Shown here: positions 37,740-49,498 of the stretch, piece after piece | How positions within the stretch are numbered: position 1 is the first letter of the stretch | Layout: every line of letters begins with the position of its first letter | Source: Magnolia sinica | Taxonomy: Eukaryota > Streptophyta > Magnoliopsida > Magnoliales > Magnoliaceae | Direction of reading: 5' to 3' | Assembly (NCBI RefSeq): GCF_029962835.1 | Contig: NC_080573.1 | Span: 39,983,001-40,047,000 of the forward strand | DNA length: 64,000 nucleotides | Translations under genes and position numbers: made by a program | Notes under the pieces: model-generated | Seen by the model: only the letters and a program-made list of their open reading frames with translations | Database searches by the model: none | Told to the model about the DNA's origin: nothing

Positions 37740-38760
37740 TGAAATTAAACGAAGACTGAGTGAAAGAGACCGAGGACCCACTGAGTTATTGATGAGGACC
37801 CACTGAGTTAAAATGACTACGAACTGAGTTAAAATGACCACGAACTGAGTTAAACTGACAGTAAAGTGAATGGAATTGACTGAGGACTAAGTGAAATTCA
37901 ACTCACAACTGTAAGAAACTGACATCTTGACTGAGAACTGTGTGATATTGACTGATAACCACTTGAAATCGACCGATAACTTTGTGAAATTGACTGTTAA
38001 CTGCCTGATACTCACTTACCTGTCATTCTAATTTAGTTAGCGGTCATTTTAATTTAGTTGGTTGTCAATTTCTCTAACTTAAGCTAGTTTGCAGTCAATT
38101 TTACTAAGTTCGCGATCAATTTCGTGATGTTCGCGGTTAATTTAACTCCGTTGTTGGTCAATTTCACAATGTTCACGGTCAATTTCACTCAATTCAAAAT
38201 GTTAACTTGAAGTAGTTATCGGTCAATTTCACTTCATCCCCGATCAATTTCACTTAGTCTGCGGTCAAACACAATCAGTTCGCGATCAATCTAACTCAGT
38301 GGTCGGTGAATTTCTATCAGTTCACGGTCAATTTCAATCAGTTCGCGTTCAATTTAACTTAGTTCCTGGTCAATTTTAATGAGTTTGGGGTCAATTGAAG
38401 TGATTTCGTGGTGAATTTTAGTCAGTTAGCGGTCAACTTCACTTACTTCACGGTCAATTTCACGACGTTCTAGGGCCAAAATGCAACATATAACACGAAA
38501 AATTGACCGATAACTAAGTGAAATTGGCCGCAAACTTGTTGAATTTCACCTATGAGTCGACCACTTTAACTTGGAATTCATTAAAATGACCAATAACTGC
38601 TTGATATTGGCATCTTTTTTTATTGACAACCTTGTATAAATTTACTGACAACTTCATGAAATTGACTGATAAATGAGTGAAATAGACCCAAAACTTGTGA
38701 AAATTCACTTATAAGTCTTGTACTTTCATTTGGAATTCACCAAAAACTGACCGCTGACTC
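37740..38760. repeat. ~22-bp minisatellite, orientation switches
   Basis: Dozens of degenerate copies of a unit close to AGTTCGCGGTCAATTTCACT. Copies read as the complement (gtgaaattgaccg..) from 37740 to about 38010, as the forward unit from 38030 to 38470, and as the complement again from 38500 to 38760. The same unit recurs at 53516-53665. The array probably belongs to the DUF1985/Ulp1 transposon. Confidence 0.8.
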
Positions 38761-39137
38761 GGCAAACTCACATCATACTTTATGATTTTTCATCATAACA
38801 AGTCAACTTTCACATTATATTTTATTAAATATTGAATGTTATTGCTTATATAATTTCCAATTCATCCTTGCGGATGACAAACCATTACGTAAGGGATTTA
38901 GTGAGTCGGCCCCGACCCTGTCATGCAAATGTTCATTGACATGGTGGTTTGATATCATGAAAAGTAGTTTGGAGAAGAATGACAGTAGATTAAATATATT
39001 TAGGCAGTCCACATTCTCATTTTTACTACACATTACATCATTTAGGCTTATAGGAGCATTTTTTTCACTTACTTATTGAGAGATACAGAGGTAATCTTGT
39101 ATTCTAAATACTGGGGAACTGTTTAAAATTTTTATAG

Positions 39138-39930
39138 ATGGACTTCACCCTAATAACAGGGCTGAAGATTAGTGACCTCTCCATACCCAATATCCATCGT
39201 TCCAAGAAGTCAATAAGAAAGAAATACTTCAAGAAATATCCTATCCTAAAGAAATATGTACAAGTGTTCAATAAGATAGTTGATAGCAATAAGCACGAAA
39301 ATGTTGTGAAGGTAGCCTTAGTATTATGTGTAGAGTAGTTTGTTAAGGAAACCGAAATGAATATTATGTGCTATGCAGAGTATATCGACCTTGTGGACTC
39401 GTTGGAAGACTTTAATATCTACCCTTGGGGTAGTTTGGCCTTCCAGAAAATGACTAAAAGGATCGAGAGTGCCTTAATAGCATCACATGGTTTTCACTAC
39501 AATATCACCGGCTGCATATTTCCCCTATAAGGATTATTTCATTATCTATTTTAATTTATAGTTTATACAAAACAATATTTATTTAAGATCATCTTGCCAT
39601 TTCATTGTAATAGATATGGGCCCTTGAGAGAGTACCGGCCCTCCGAGAATGTATCATTTCATACATTTCTTCCCAAATTCCAAGATTCATACAGTATCGA
39701 GGATGAAAGGGTTGGAGGTATAAGAAAATTCATCAAATACTAGAGAGTGAAGATGTAAGTCAATTTTTATGAATCTAAGTTGTCACTCATTGAAATATAT
39801 ATGTTTCTGTATATGAACATGAAAGGTGTTCTCTTACAGACTGAGATAGTTCTTATCTTAGAACCCATTATTGAGGAGCTGGAGATGGATGTCGTTCGTT
39901 TGGTTTGTAATAAATCTGACGTAAGATATC
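39138..39930 (+). pseudogene. DUF1985 domain of an Ulp1-type transposon protein
   Basis: 39138-39532 reads MDFTLITGLKISDL.. and, after one in-frame TAG at 39336, ..IDLVDSLEDFNIYPWGSLAF. Both are typical of DUF1985, the N-terminal domain of plant Ulp1-carrying transposons. After a likely intron, 39608-39730 reads IWALERVPALRE, matching the 'xVWAYEAIP' continuation. 39838-39915 (ILEPIIEELEMDVVRLV) ends at a GTAAG donor. A coiled-coil part begins near 40020 and is cut at 40154 by a retrotransposon. The internal stops show that it is not functional. Confidence 0.7.
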
Positions 39931-40154
39931 ATAAAAGTCTTCTTTTATGTTGATATTTTACATTTACTTTGACATGTTACATATTTGATACATACATTAC
40001 TTCATTTTGTGAGACATTAAAGATGATGATGAAGATATGGAAGAGAGAGTGACAGGGAGAGGGAGAAGAAGGGGAGAGAGAGAGTAGTGATAGGGAGAGG
40101 GAGAGGGTGCAGGATTACAATTGATAGGAGAGTTGAGGGAGGATAAGGTGGAGC

Positions 40155-42350
40155 TGATGAGGGTCGAATATTGCATATTAGACCCTAATCATTACCAGAT
40201 TTTACGTATATGATAATGCTTAATGGAGTATTTTAATTGTATTTTTGTTACAGGATGAAGTCAGGAGCGTTAATTGAAAATTGATGTTAAAGGCATGGAT
40301 TTCATGATCCAAAGTCTCCAGAGCACGGGATGGACTCCAGAGAACCCATAATGAAGATTTTACACGCCTGGGATCTGAGGAAAGCAAGCCAAAGGGGCCC
40401 GAAAAGGGTCCAGAATGCAAGATCACATGGTTCCCGCTATCCGATCAGTTCGAAACTTAATACATGAGATGAGGGCCATAAATTAACCGTACATATTAAA
40501 TTTCAGCCATTGAGGATCTCGGGAAGTGGTCCAATGGACAGATTAGCCCATTAATCTTCACTTTGGGGCCCACCTGATATTTGGAACTGCCTCAAACTTG
40601 GTTTTGGCGGTTGGAATTATATGAAGGAAAGGATGGACGGTGCAGATTTTCCACAAACATTACATTGGGCCCCACATGCGTGAGTGTGTGCGTAAAGCGC
40701 ACGTGCGCTGGCACTACACCGCACCGCTGGGACGGTCAGCGAGAACGCTGACCCGTCTCTCTCTCTCGCCGCTGCAGCGTCCGCGCAAGCCGACCGCCGT
40801 CGTCAGTTCTGGGGCCCACCTAGTGTCCAAATGGACAATCCAAACCGTCCATCCACTTCCTGGGGCAGCCATTAGCATTGCTTAGGTGGCGAAAACTTCA
40901 AATGATAGCATAGATCGGTTTTTAACCGTACAAACGCAAGATGGACGGCAAGACAGAAAGCCACGTGGGCTGCACCGAATCCACCCAAAAACCAGTCAAT
41001 TCCTACTGATTTTTCGAGCTGAAACCAATGGACAGCGTGGATTCCTGTGAAAAGTCCAATAATGGACCCAACCGCAGCAGCGGGTTTCGCGTCCGCGTAA
41101 CGGACGGTCGCTGTCCGTTTTTGCGAAGGATTGTGGGCCCCGTACGTCACCCGTACGGCCTATCCGATCCGTCCATCGTGTAGAGGGCTTCGAGAGCTTC
41201 AAAACCATGTTGATATTCCTCGCCCATGCGTACACACGTGTGCGGTACAGAGGCCAAAAGTAGACTGCCCCGGGACGTTCAAAACTGAGTTTTTTTGAGA
41301 TTTCTTCTGTGGGCCGCGCTAATGGACCTTCAAAACCACCCATTCTTGACTGAAATTTCATTCTGAATCCAATGGACGGGGTGGATTTTCCAGAAAATAT
41401 CTCTGTGGGGCCCACCGATCACGGCTGCGAAAATTTGTACTCCGAGTCCTTCTACGACTCTGCCACCGACCCCAGCCATCCAGCAGCTATAAAAGGGGAG
41501 TTTTGGACGTGGGAAAGGCATTCAGAACCATTGAGAACCAGGGGATTCCAGATCTGGAGCAAGAAAGAGAAGAAAGAGAAGAAAGAGAAGAAAGAAGAGA
41601 GAGAGATTGTTTGGTTTGATGTTTTTTTATGAATTTTATTTAATATTTTTTATGGATTTTATGGGTCACTAATCTCTCAGCTAGGGCTGAGATGAAGCCC
41701 TTAATTTGATCAGCTCTTGTGTTGGTTGATTTACTTTGAATTTCAATTAATTTGTTTCTTTCTCTAAGTGGGCTTTATGGGTTTAAATTCTATACTTCTC
41801 CATCTATGAATTTGATTAAAGTATATATATGGATGTTGTTTGGATGCTTATTATAGGTGCTTGTGTCTGATCAAGAACAAGTTTCCTATAGAGGAAGAAA
41901 CAGGGTGCCTTAATGAATGTACATTCCATGTGCCCGACCAAAGGACATGGGATATGTCATGCATGGCATTGCTTAAAGGAATTAGACGGTTTGTATGCCC
42001 GATTAAGGACACAGATTGTGCTTTCTCTATTTAAGTGGTATCAATCTAGATCAAGGTGAATCAACAGACAAAACAAGGGTTAGGATAATTAGGGGTGGAT
42101 TCGGAAGTCCTAGTGCTCTCTCTCTGATTGAATTTTCTTCCTTGTTCTTAATTAATTATTTTTTTTTATAAAATTGTGCTTAGTAATTCATTCCATTATT
42201 TGTTGGATTAGTTAAGGAGAATCGTAGATTTGAATTGTGACGACCAGTCCTCGTGGGAACGATCTCGTAATACGTACCGTATCTGCATCTGATTCGTATA
42301 CTTGCGAGTTTAAATATCATTTAAATCGTGTTGGTTTAAACAAAACATCA
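40155..42350 (+). repeat. 5' LTR (2196 bp)
   Basis: TGATGAGGGTCG to AAAACATCA. A TATA box lies at 41488-41496 and a GA tract at 41559-41606. It is nearly identical to the LTR at 47253, except in 41083-41160 and 40790-40830 where the copies carry different sequence. U3 contains several GGGCCCAC words. Confidence 0.92.
41488..41496 (+). promoter_or_regulatory. TATA box of 5' LTR
   Basis: TATAAAAGG in a GC-rich promoter context, conserved at 48569-48577 in the 3' LTR and at 50370-50378 (minus strand) in the inverted LTR. Confidence 0.65.
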
Positions 42351-42356
42351 AGTTTT

Positions 42357-42364
42357 TGGCGGGA
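42357..42364 (+). other. Damaged Asp-tRNA primer-binding site
   Basis: After LTR end ..CATCA and AGTTTT, the site reads TGGCGGGA. The expected site TGGCGCCGTTGCCGGGGA has lost about ten central bases between GGCG and GGGA. A primer tRNA could pair over only a few bases, so the present copy should not start reverse transcription. Confidence 0.65.
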
Positions 42365-43041
42365 ACTGTTTCGGTCCAATTGGATTTAAGATTCTCTCTT
42401 ATCATAATTCATAGTCTTAGGTTTTTACTAACTTTAGGTTAAATTTTTTAATTTTTTTCTATTGCCTGTTTTGTAGGGACCTGACATAAACTACTATTTT
42501 GGTAATCTCTTTCCAAATTTTCTATTTTTTTCCTAATTTCTATTTTTAGAATTAAGGTTTTATTTTTTTTAGAAAGTTTCTATTTCTAGGCTATTTTATT
42601 TTTAGAAATTTCCTATTTTCTAATTCTAGATTCTGATTCTTCTTTCAAGTAACTTTCTATTTTCTAGTTTTAGAAATTTTTTTTTTTTCCTTTTTAGAAA
42701 CTAACTTAGTTTTTATTTCTAAGATTACAAACTTTTTTTTTTTAGAAATTAACCGTTGCTTAGGATTTTTTTCCAGCATTATTTTAGTAAATTTAATTTA
42801 TTTTTGTTTTCTTTTTGTATACAGGAATTAAGGAAGGAAGCTGTTAAATAACATTGTCTTCAAAAGGAGGAGCTCTCAAATCTTCAGACATTCATCATCT
42901 CCTTTTCTCGGGTTCTTCTTTCCAATTCTCGTTTACATAGCTTTCTCTTGTTTTTAGGAATTCATACCTTTTTCCTTTAGTTTTATTCATCTTAGGTTGC
43001 ATCTTAGTTTAGTTTTCTTTCTTATATTGATAGCATAGTTT
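42365..43041 (+). other. Untranslated leader of the Athila-like element
   Basis: T-rich leader with repeated 'ttctatttttagaaattt' words between the primer site and the gag ATG. A long T-rich leader of this kind is usual before gag in this clade. No coding sequence is seen. Confidence 0.6.
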
Positions 43042-45861
43042 ATGCTAGGACGTAGATCTCTGAATATAGAACTAGCACCGTTTGATCCTGAGATTGAAAG
43101 AACAATTCGTGAAAGATTGAGAAATAATCCTGTTGAAATGGCGAATGAGACTGAAGTTAAAGCTCTCAAAGATTATTCAGCTCCTGTCCAATTTAATGCG
43201 CCTTCATGCATAGTGTTGCCAACCACTACGGCAACACACTTTGAACTTAAACCTGGAGTCATACAATTGTTGCCATCCTTTTATGGATTGGACAAGGAGG
43301 ACCCATATCATCATGTGAAAGAATTCTTAAACATTTGCTCCACCTTTAAGTTCCAAAACTTCTCAGACAATTCGATCCACCTACGCCTGTTTCCTTTTTC
43401 TTTGAAGGATAAGGCGAAAGCATGGTTGAATTCTCTAGAAGTTGGATCTATCACTACATGGGACCAACTGTCTAAGAAGTTCTTAAACAAGTTCTTCCCC
43501 GTTCACAAAACCAATGCCCTCCGTAGAGAAATTACTAACTTCACACAAAAAGAGGGCGAGCACTTTCATGAATGTTGGGAAAGATGGAAGGACTTGCTTC
43601 TTAAATGTCCTCACCATGGTTTTGAGAAGTGGCAACAAGTTCAATACTTCTATGACGGTCTGACACCACAGAACCGTCGCATGGTTGATGCCACCAGTGG
43701 AGGGTCATTCATGACCAAAAGTGATGTCGAAGCGTGGAACTTCTTTGAAACCTTGTGCGAAAATTCCCAGCAATGGGATTATTCAAATAGAGGTGACAGA
43801 AGTCCCCAACCACAAAAGAGAGGTGGTATATATGAGATAGGAGTCATGCCAGAGCTGAGCGCCAAGCTTAATAACCTGACAAAGAAAGTTGATGCTCTGG
43901 TATTAAATAGTGGACCACCACAAACAGCTCAAGTCGAGGCATATGCCACATGTTCTAGTCCTGCCCATCCTATGCAGTCTTGTCCATCTGGTGCAGCATT
44001 CCCAGAACTTCTCCCTGAACAAGTTCATGCTATGAACACTTTTTAAAAATCTGGGAATGATCCTTACTCGAACACATACAACCCAGGGTGGGCTAGACAT
44101 CCAAATTTCTCTTGGGCAAAAGGACCACAACAAGGAAGACCATCTGGAAATCCTCCCATGCAACCGCACCTCCAAGTTGGCAGTCAACAACCTCAACAGT
44201 TTCCACAATATCAACAACTGCCTACACAATCAAGGAAACCATCTCTTGAGGATACACTCCATCTTTTCATGCAGAGTTCTCTCCAATTCCAAAAAGACAC
44301 CCAACAAACCTTACTGGCCAACCAGCAAAGCTTACATGCAAATGCACAATCCATTGCCAAGCTGAAAGTACAAATGGGTCAACTAGCTGCCACATTGAGT
44401 GAGAGAGAGAAGGGCAAGTTCCCTAGCCAACCTGAGGCTAATCCAAAGGGACAGTATGAGATTGGCTCTAATTCCAACCAAGGGCAATATCATGAACAGG
44501 CCAAATCGATCACTACCCTTAGGTCAGGCAAGCAGATTGATAACAGAATAAAGATGCCTGGGGATGAATCAAATTCTAAAACAGAAGATCAAGATGAAGC
44601 AGAGAGCCATACCAATGCATCCAAAATCCAAAAGCTCTCTGACTCTCCAAGAGCCACTAATGTGCCACCTTATGTGCCCAAAGCACCCTTTCCTCAACGT
44701 CTGGCACCAATAAAGAAAAGAAATAACTTTGATGAAATCTTGGACGTGTTTCAAAAAGTGCAAGTCAACATCCCGTTGCTTGACGCTATCAAGCAAGTCC
44801 CTGCTTACGCTAAGTTTCTTAAAGATTTATGCACTCAAAAGCGTAAGCAGAATGTTCATAAGAAAGTCTTCCTTGCAGAGCAGCTCAGCTCCATGATTCA
44901 ACATAACACCCCTCCTAAATTTAGGGATCCAGGAGCTCCCACCATTTCTTGCGGCATAGGAGATCATAAGATCGGGAAGGCATTACTTGATTTAGGGGCG
45001 AGTGTCAATTTGTTACCATATTCGGTTTATGAGCAGCTAGGACTTGGTGAGTTGAAACCGACTAAGGTAGCATTACAACTAGCTGATAGATCTGTCAAGG
45101 TGCCCCGGGGTGTTATTGAAGATGTGTTAATCCAGGTTGATAAATTTTATTTTCCAGTGGATTTCATAGTTATAGATACTCAGCCTGTCCAGAATCTTCA
45201 TAGTCAGATCCCAGTCATTTTGGGTCGTCCATTTTTGGCCACATCTAATGCTATTATCAATTGCAGGAATGAAGTTATAAAATTGTCCTTTGGTAACATG
45301 AATATTAAACTCAATATTTTTAATGCAAGACAACAACCCTCATATTTGGATGACATATTTGAAGTGGACATGATCGAGAGCCTTGTGCAGGACTCCTTCC
45401 GTACATCTTTTGAAGATCCTCTTGAGACCTGCTTAGCACAATCGGGTATGGATTTTGACATTGATAGTCCCATCCATGAAGTCAATGCATTGCTCGACTC
45501 TACTCCTATATTGGAGACTGAAAAATGGAGAGCGAAAGTGGAACCTCTTCATCCCTCTGAGACTCTTCCTGACAGCACAGTTTGTAACTCTGAGAAGACA
45601 AAGGCGAGTAGGCTGCTTAATGTTCTTAGAGCATATAAGGCAGCAATTGAACGGAAGATAGAAAAAATCCAGGGAGTATGCCCCACTGTATGGATGGATC
45701 ATGCTGTGGTAATGTCGCATAACATGCAAAGGAAGCGTGATCCTAACATAGAAGAAGTCGTTCGAGCAGAAGTCCTTAAATTATTTGACGACAGTGTCAG
45801 TTGCCTTATTTCAGATAGCACAGTTCATGGGAACTCACATCACTTGTCTGGGATCGGTTAA
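43042..45861 (+). pseudogene. Athila-like gag-protease, one in-frame stop, pol deleted
   Basis: One frame runs from ATG 43042 to 45861, broken only by TAA at 44044-44046, where a single C-to-T change (Gln codon) would suffice. Residues ~60-250 hold the capsid (KPGVIQLLPSFYGLDKEDPY, KAKAWLNSLEVGSITTW, GEHFHECWERWKDLLLKCP). The zinc knuckle near 43940 reads YATCSSPAHPMQSC, with Tyr in place of the first Cys. Then come AKSITTLRSGKQIDN and the protease ALLDLGASVNLLPYSVYEQL (near 44980) and VILGRPFLATSNAIINC. It reaches the first strand of reverse transcriptase (LISDS), then leaves the frame: the rest of pol is missing. Confidence 0.9.
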
Positions 45862-47252
45862 TGAAAGTGTTGAGGTAATTTCTTGGGCGGACCCTGGTTA
45901 TAAAGATTATTTCATTCATGGTCCGTTCTTGTCTGGCTAAAGACCTTAAACTTAGCGCTCATGGGAGGCAACCCAGCCTTTTGCTTTATTGTATTGCTTT
46001 TTATTTCATTCATTTTCATTTTTCTTAGTTAGTTACTTCAATGTTTGTGGGTAACATTACTGCAAACCCTCACGAGACTACAACTCGTCCACTAGGGGTA
46101 ACCTAGGGGTTTAAAGGCTTGTTGCATGCGCTAAATGCAATCGAGAGCACCTGCGAAAGTGGTATAGGTAGGATCTTCTTTTCTTTTCTTTTTGTTATTT
46201 TTGCTTCTGTTAATTTCTCTTCTGCCCTAACTTGCTCTTACATTGATAATTTTGGGAAGCCTCTTGATTCTCCGTCCAGGTACTATCTTTCCCTCATTCC
46301 TCTTTTATTATTCGTTGTCCCATGTGCATCGCATGATTATTTCTTTTACATTGAGGACAATGTAGATTTTAGGTTGGGGGTGGGAGATTAGGGTACCTAA
46401 TCAGTATTTTCTTGGGTCTTGAGGAAAATTTGTGAAATTTTTAAATTTTTTTCTGAATTTCTATTGAATTCAAAGTGATTTTGAAGGATAGTTGTGATTT
46501 TAACATTATAAGATACATGATGTTGGTAACTAATGACTCTTGGGTTCGGCCATCTGCTTGATTTCACAGTCAATTTTGAATTGTTAATCCATGATTAGAC
46601 GTTGTGAACATTGATTGAGTCATGATTTCACATATCACATCTCGCTTGCACATTAAGTTTTGGTTCGATAACTAAATGATTAACTTGGTAAAAAGAAGAA
46701 TTAAAAGGCTAAGTCACATAATCTTCACCATAGGTTTGCTCCCTATAGGTGTAGAGTTGATTCTCCATAGTTGACTTATAAAAAAATGAGGCGACGAATA
46801 AGTTTTCGCCATAGGTTTGCTCCCTATAGGTAAGAATTTGATTCCCCTCATTTGCGTTACTGCTCATAAAGAAAATCACAGGCTGGTAAAATGAAAAGTT
46901 AATCTGTGAAATAAATGTTGGTTTCAAGCTTGGTTGTCACGAATTACCAATGATATCATGAGATTGACAATTGGATCTCTTAATGTTTGTAGGTCGAGAT
47001 TACACTTTACATTCATGGAGCTCGATGTTCAAAATTGTTCCAATTAATGGATTAATATGTTGAACTTGATTATGAAGTTTACCGTGAGCTTTATTTCAGG
47101 AGACAATTCTACTTACCATTCATGAATCTTAGAAATTTCACATCTCAGATATCTGTTCACAAGTCACTTGAGTTTACAGGAATTGTCTTTTATTTCTGAA
47201 ATTATTTTTCGCATGTTTTGCTCGGGACTAGCAAAATGCTGGTTAGGGGTTG
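45862..47252 (+). other. 3' untranslated region after the pol deletion
   Basis: Begins soon after the deletion point with the clade's typical 'ctcatgggaggcaacccag' block (45958-45976). It contains the hairpin 46347-46364 plus AGGTTGGGGG, a 'tttgctccctataggt' pair of repeats (46734-46750 and 46816-46832), the 'tgctcgggactagcaaaatgctgg' region and the polypurine-like GGTTAGGGGT just before the LTR. The open frame 46119-46391 has a hydrophobic start but no family match, and I do not call it an env gene. Confidence 0.65.
46347..46364 (+). promoter_or_regulatory. Conserved hairpin TACATTG-AGGA-CAATGTA
   Basis: Perfect 7-bp stem and AGGA loop, followed by GATTTTAGGTTGGGGGTGGGA. Identical to the element-strand sequence at 13744-13761 of the other Athila-like element. 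The G-rich tract that follows may be a polypurine tract or an internal priming site. The role is inferred. Confidence 0.6.
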
Positions 47253-49423
47253 TAATGAGGGTCGAATATTGCATATTAGACCCTAATCATTACCAGATTT
47301 TACGTATATGATAAAACTTAATGGAGTATTTTAATTGTATTTTTGTTACAGGATGAAGTCAGGAGCGTTAATTGAAAATTGATGTTAAAGGCATGGATTT
47401 CATGATCCAAAGTCTCCAAAGCACGGGATGGACTCCAGAGAACCCATAAAGAAGATTTTACACGCCTGGGATCTGAGGAAAGCAAGCCAAAGGGGCCCGA
47501 AAAGGGTCCAGAATGCAAGATCACATGGTTCCCGCTATCCGATCAGTTCGAAACTTAATACATGAGATGAGGGCCGTAAATTAACCGTACATATTAAATT
47601 TCAGCCATTGAGGATCTCGGGAAGTGGTCCAATGGACAGATCAGCCCATTAATCTTCACTTTGGGGCCCACCTGATATTTGGAACTGCCTCAAACTTGGT
47701 TTTGGCGGTTGGAATTATATGAAGGAAAGGATGGACGGTGCAGATTTCCCACAAACATTACATTGGGCCCCACATGCGTGAGTGTGTGCGTAAAGCGCAT
47801 GTGCGCTGGCACTACACCGCACCGCTGGGACGGTCAGCGAGAACGCTGACCCGTCTCTCTCTCTCGCCGCTGCAGCGTCCGCGGAAGAGGTCCACCTAGT
47901 GTCCAAATGGACAATCCAAACCGTCCATCCACTTCCTGGGGCAGCCATTAGCATTGCCTAGGTGGCGAAAACTTCAAATGATAGCATAGATCGGTTTTTA
48001 ACCGTACAAACGCAGGATGGACGGCAAGACAGAAAGCCACGTAGGCTGCACCGAATCCACCCAAAAACCAGTCAATTCCTACTGATTTTTCGAGCTGAAA
48101 CCAATGGATGGCGTGGATTCCTGTGAAAAGTCCAATAATGGACCCAACCATCATCGCAGCGTCGGTTTGGCGTCCGCGAAACGCACGGACGCTGCCAGTT
48201 TTTGCGGAAATTAGTGGGCCCCACTCGTCAACTTTCCGAAAGATCTGATCCGTCCATCGTGTAGAGGGCTTCGAGAGCTTCAAAACCATGTTGATATTCC
48301 TCGCCCATGCGTACACACGTGTGCGGTACAGAGGCCAAAAGTAGACTGCCCCGGGACGTTCAAAACTGAGTTTTTTTGAGATTTCTTCTGTGGGCCGCGC
48401 TAATGGACCTTCAAAACCACCCATTCTTGACTGAAATTTCGTTCTGAATCCAATGGACGGGGTAGATTTTCCAGAAAATATCTCTGTGGGGCCCACCGAT
48501 CACGGCTGTGAAAATTTGTACTCCGAGTCCTTCTACGACTCTGCCACCGACCCCAGCCATCCAGCAGCTATAAAAGGGGAGTTTTGGACGTGGGAAAGGC
48601 ATTCAGAACCATTGAGAACCAGGGGATTCCAGATCTGGAGCAAGAAAGAGAAGAAAGAGAAGAAAGAAGAGAGAGAGAGATTGTTTGGTTTGATGTTTTT
48701 TTATGAATTTTATTTAATATTTTTTATGGATTTTATGGGTCACTAATCTCTCAGCTAGGGCTGAGATGAAGCCCTTAATTTGATCAGCTCTTGTGTTGGT
48801 TGATTTACTTTGAATTTCAATTAATTTGTTTCTTTCTCTAAGTGGGCTTTATGGGTTTAAATTCTATACTTCTCCATCTATGAATTTGATTAAAGTATAT
48901 ATATGGATGTTGTTTGGATGCTTATTATAGGTGCTTGTGTCTGATCAAGAACAAGTTTCCTATAGAGGAAGAAACAGGGTGCCTTAATGAATGTACATTC
49001 CATGTGCCCGACCAAAGGACATGGGATATGTCATGCATGGCATTGCTTAAAGGAATTAGACAGTTTGTATGCCCGATTAAGGACACAGATTGTGCTTTCT
49101 CTATTTAAGTGGTATCAATCTAGATCAAGGTGAATCAACAGACAAAACAAGGGTTAGGATAATTAGGGGTGGATTCGGAAGTCCTAGTGCTCTCTCTCTG
49201 ATTGAATTTTCTTCCCTGTTCTTAATTAATTGTTTTTTTTATAAAATTGTGCTTAGTAATTCATTCCATTATTTGTTGGATTAGTTAAGGAGAATCGTAG
49301 ATTTGAATTGTGACGACCAGTCCTCGTGGGAACGATCTCGTAATCCGTACCGTATCTGCATCTGATTCGTATACTTGCGAGTTTAAATATCATTTAAATC
49401 GTGTTGGTTTAAATAAAACATCA
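47253..49423 (+). repeat. 3' LTR (2171 bp, plus orientation)
   Basis: Starts TAATGAGGG (TG mutated to TA, preceded by another TG) and ends AAATAAAACATCA. A TATA box lies at 48569-48577. It differs from the 5' LTR mainly around 47880-47895 (shortened) and 48147-48240 (different sequence, shared with the inverted LTR). Confidence 0.92.
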
Positions 49424-49434
49424 AGTTTTTGACG

Positions 49435-49498
49435 CCGTTGGTTAGGATACTCGGCTCTCACCCGAGAGACCCGGGTTCAAGTCCCGGCAATGGAACCA
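49435..49498 (+). tRNA. Truncated tRNA-Glu(CTC) copy with CCA tail, between inverted LTRs
   Basis: The anticodon arm is intact (stem CTCGG 49450-49454 / CCGAG 49462-49466, loop CTCTCAC, anticodon CTC 49457-49459), as is the T-arm (CCGGGTTCAAGTCCCGG). The 3' acceptor strand CAATGGAA is followed by CCA. The 5' side keeps CCGTTG, then jumps about 11 bases to GTTAGGATA, so the D-arm is broken and the copy cannot be a working gene. Nuclear tRNA genes do not encode CCA, so this copy probably came from a mature tRNA through reverse transcription. CCGTTG also belongs to the Asp-type primer site TGACGCCGTTG (49430-49440), so the junction lies in shared sequence. Confidence 0.85.

Noticed and set aside
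37740-38760. CRISPR-like array
   Set aside because: The units are degenerate, without unique spacers of fixed length, and they switch orientation. This is a eukaryotic transposon minisatellite.
41840-42034. 64-residue open frame repeated at 48914-49108
   Set aside because: It is identical only because both LTRs are near-identical copies, and it is frameshifted in the inverted LTR. No family resemblance, and it lies in LTR R-U5.
46119-46391. Hydrophobic 90-residue frame that could suggest an env-like gene
   Set aside because: It lies in the untranslated 3' region and overlaps the conserved hairpin. There is no transmembrane or envelope pattern beyond a short hydrophobic start.
49435-49498. 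Functional nuclear tRNA-Glu gene
   Set aside because: The D-arm and 5' acceptor strand are truncated, CCA is encoded, and the flanks are inverted LTRs. A pseudo-tRNA or cDNA copy fits better.
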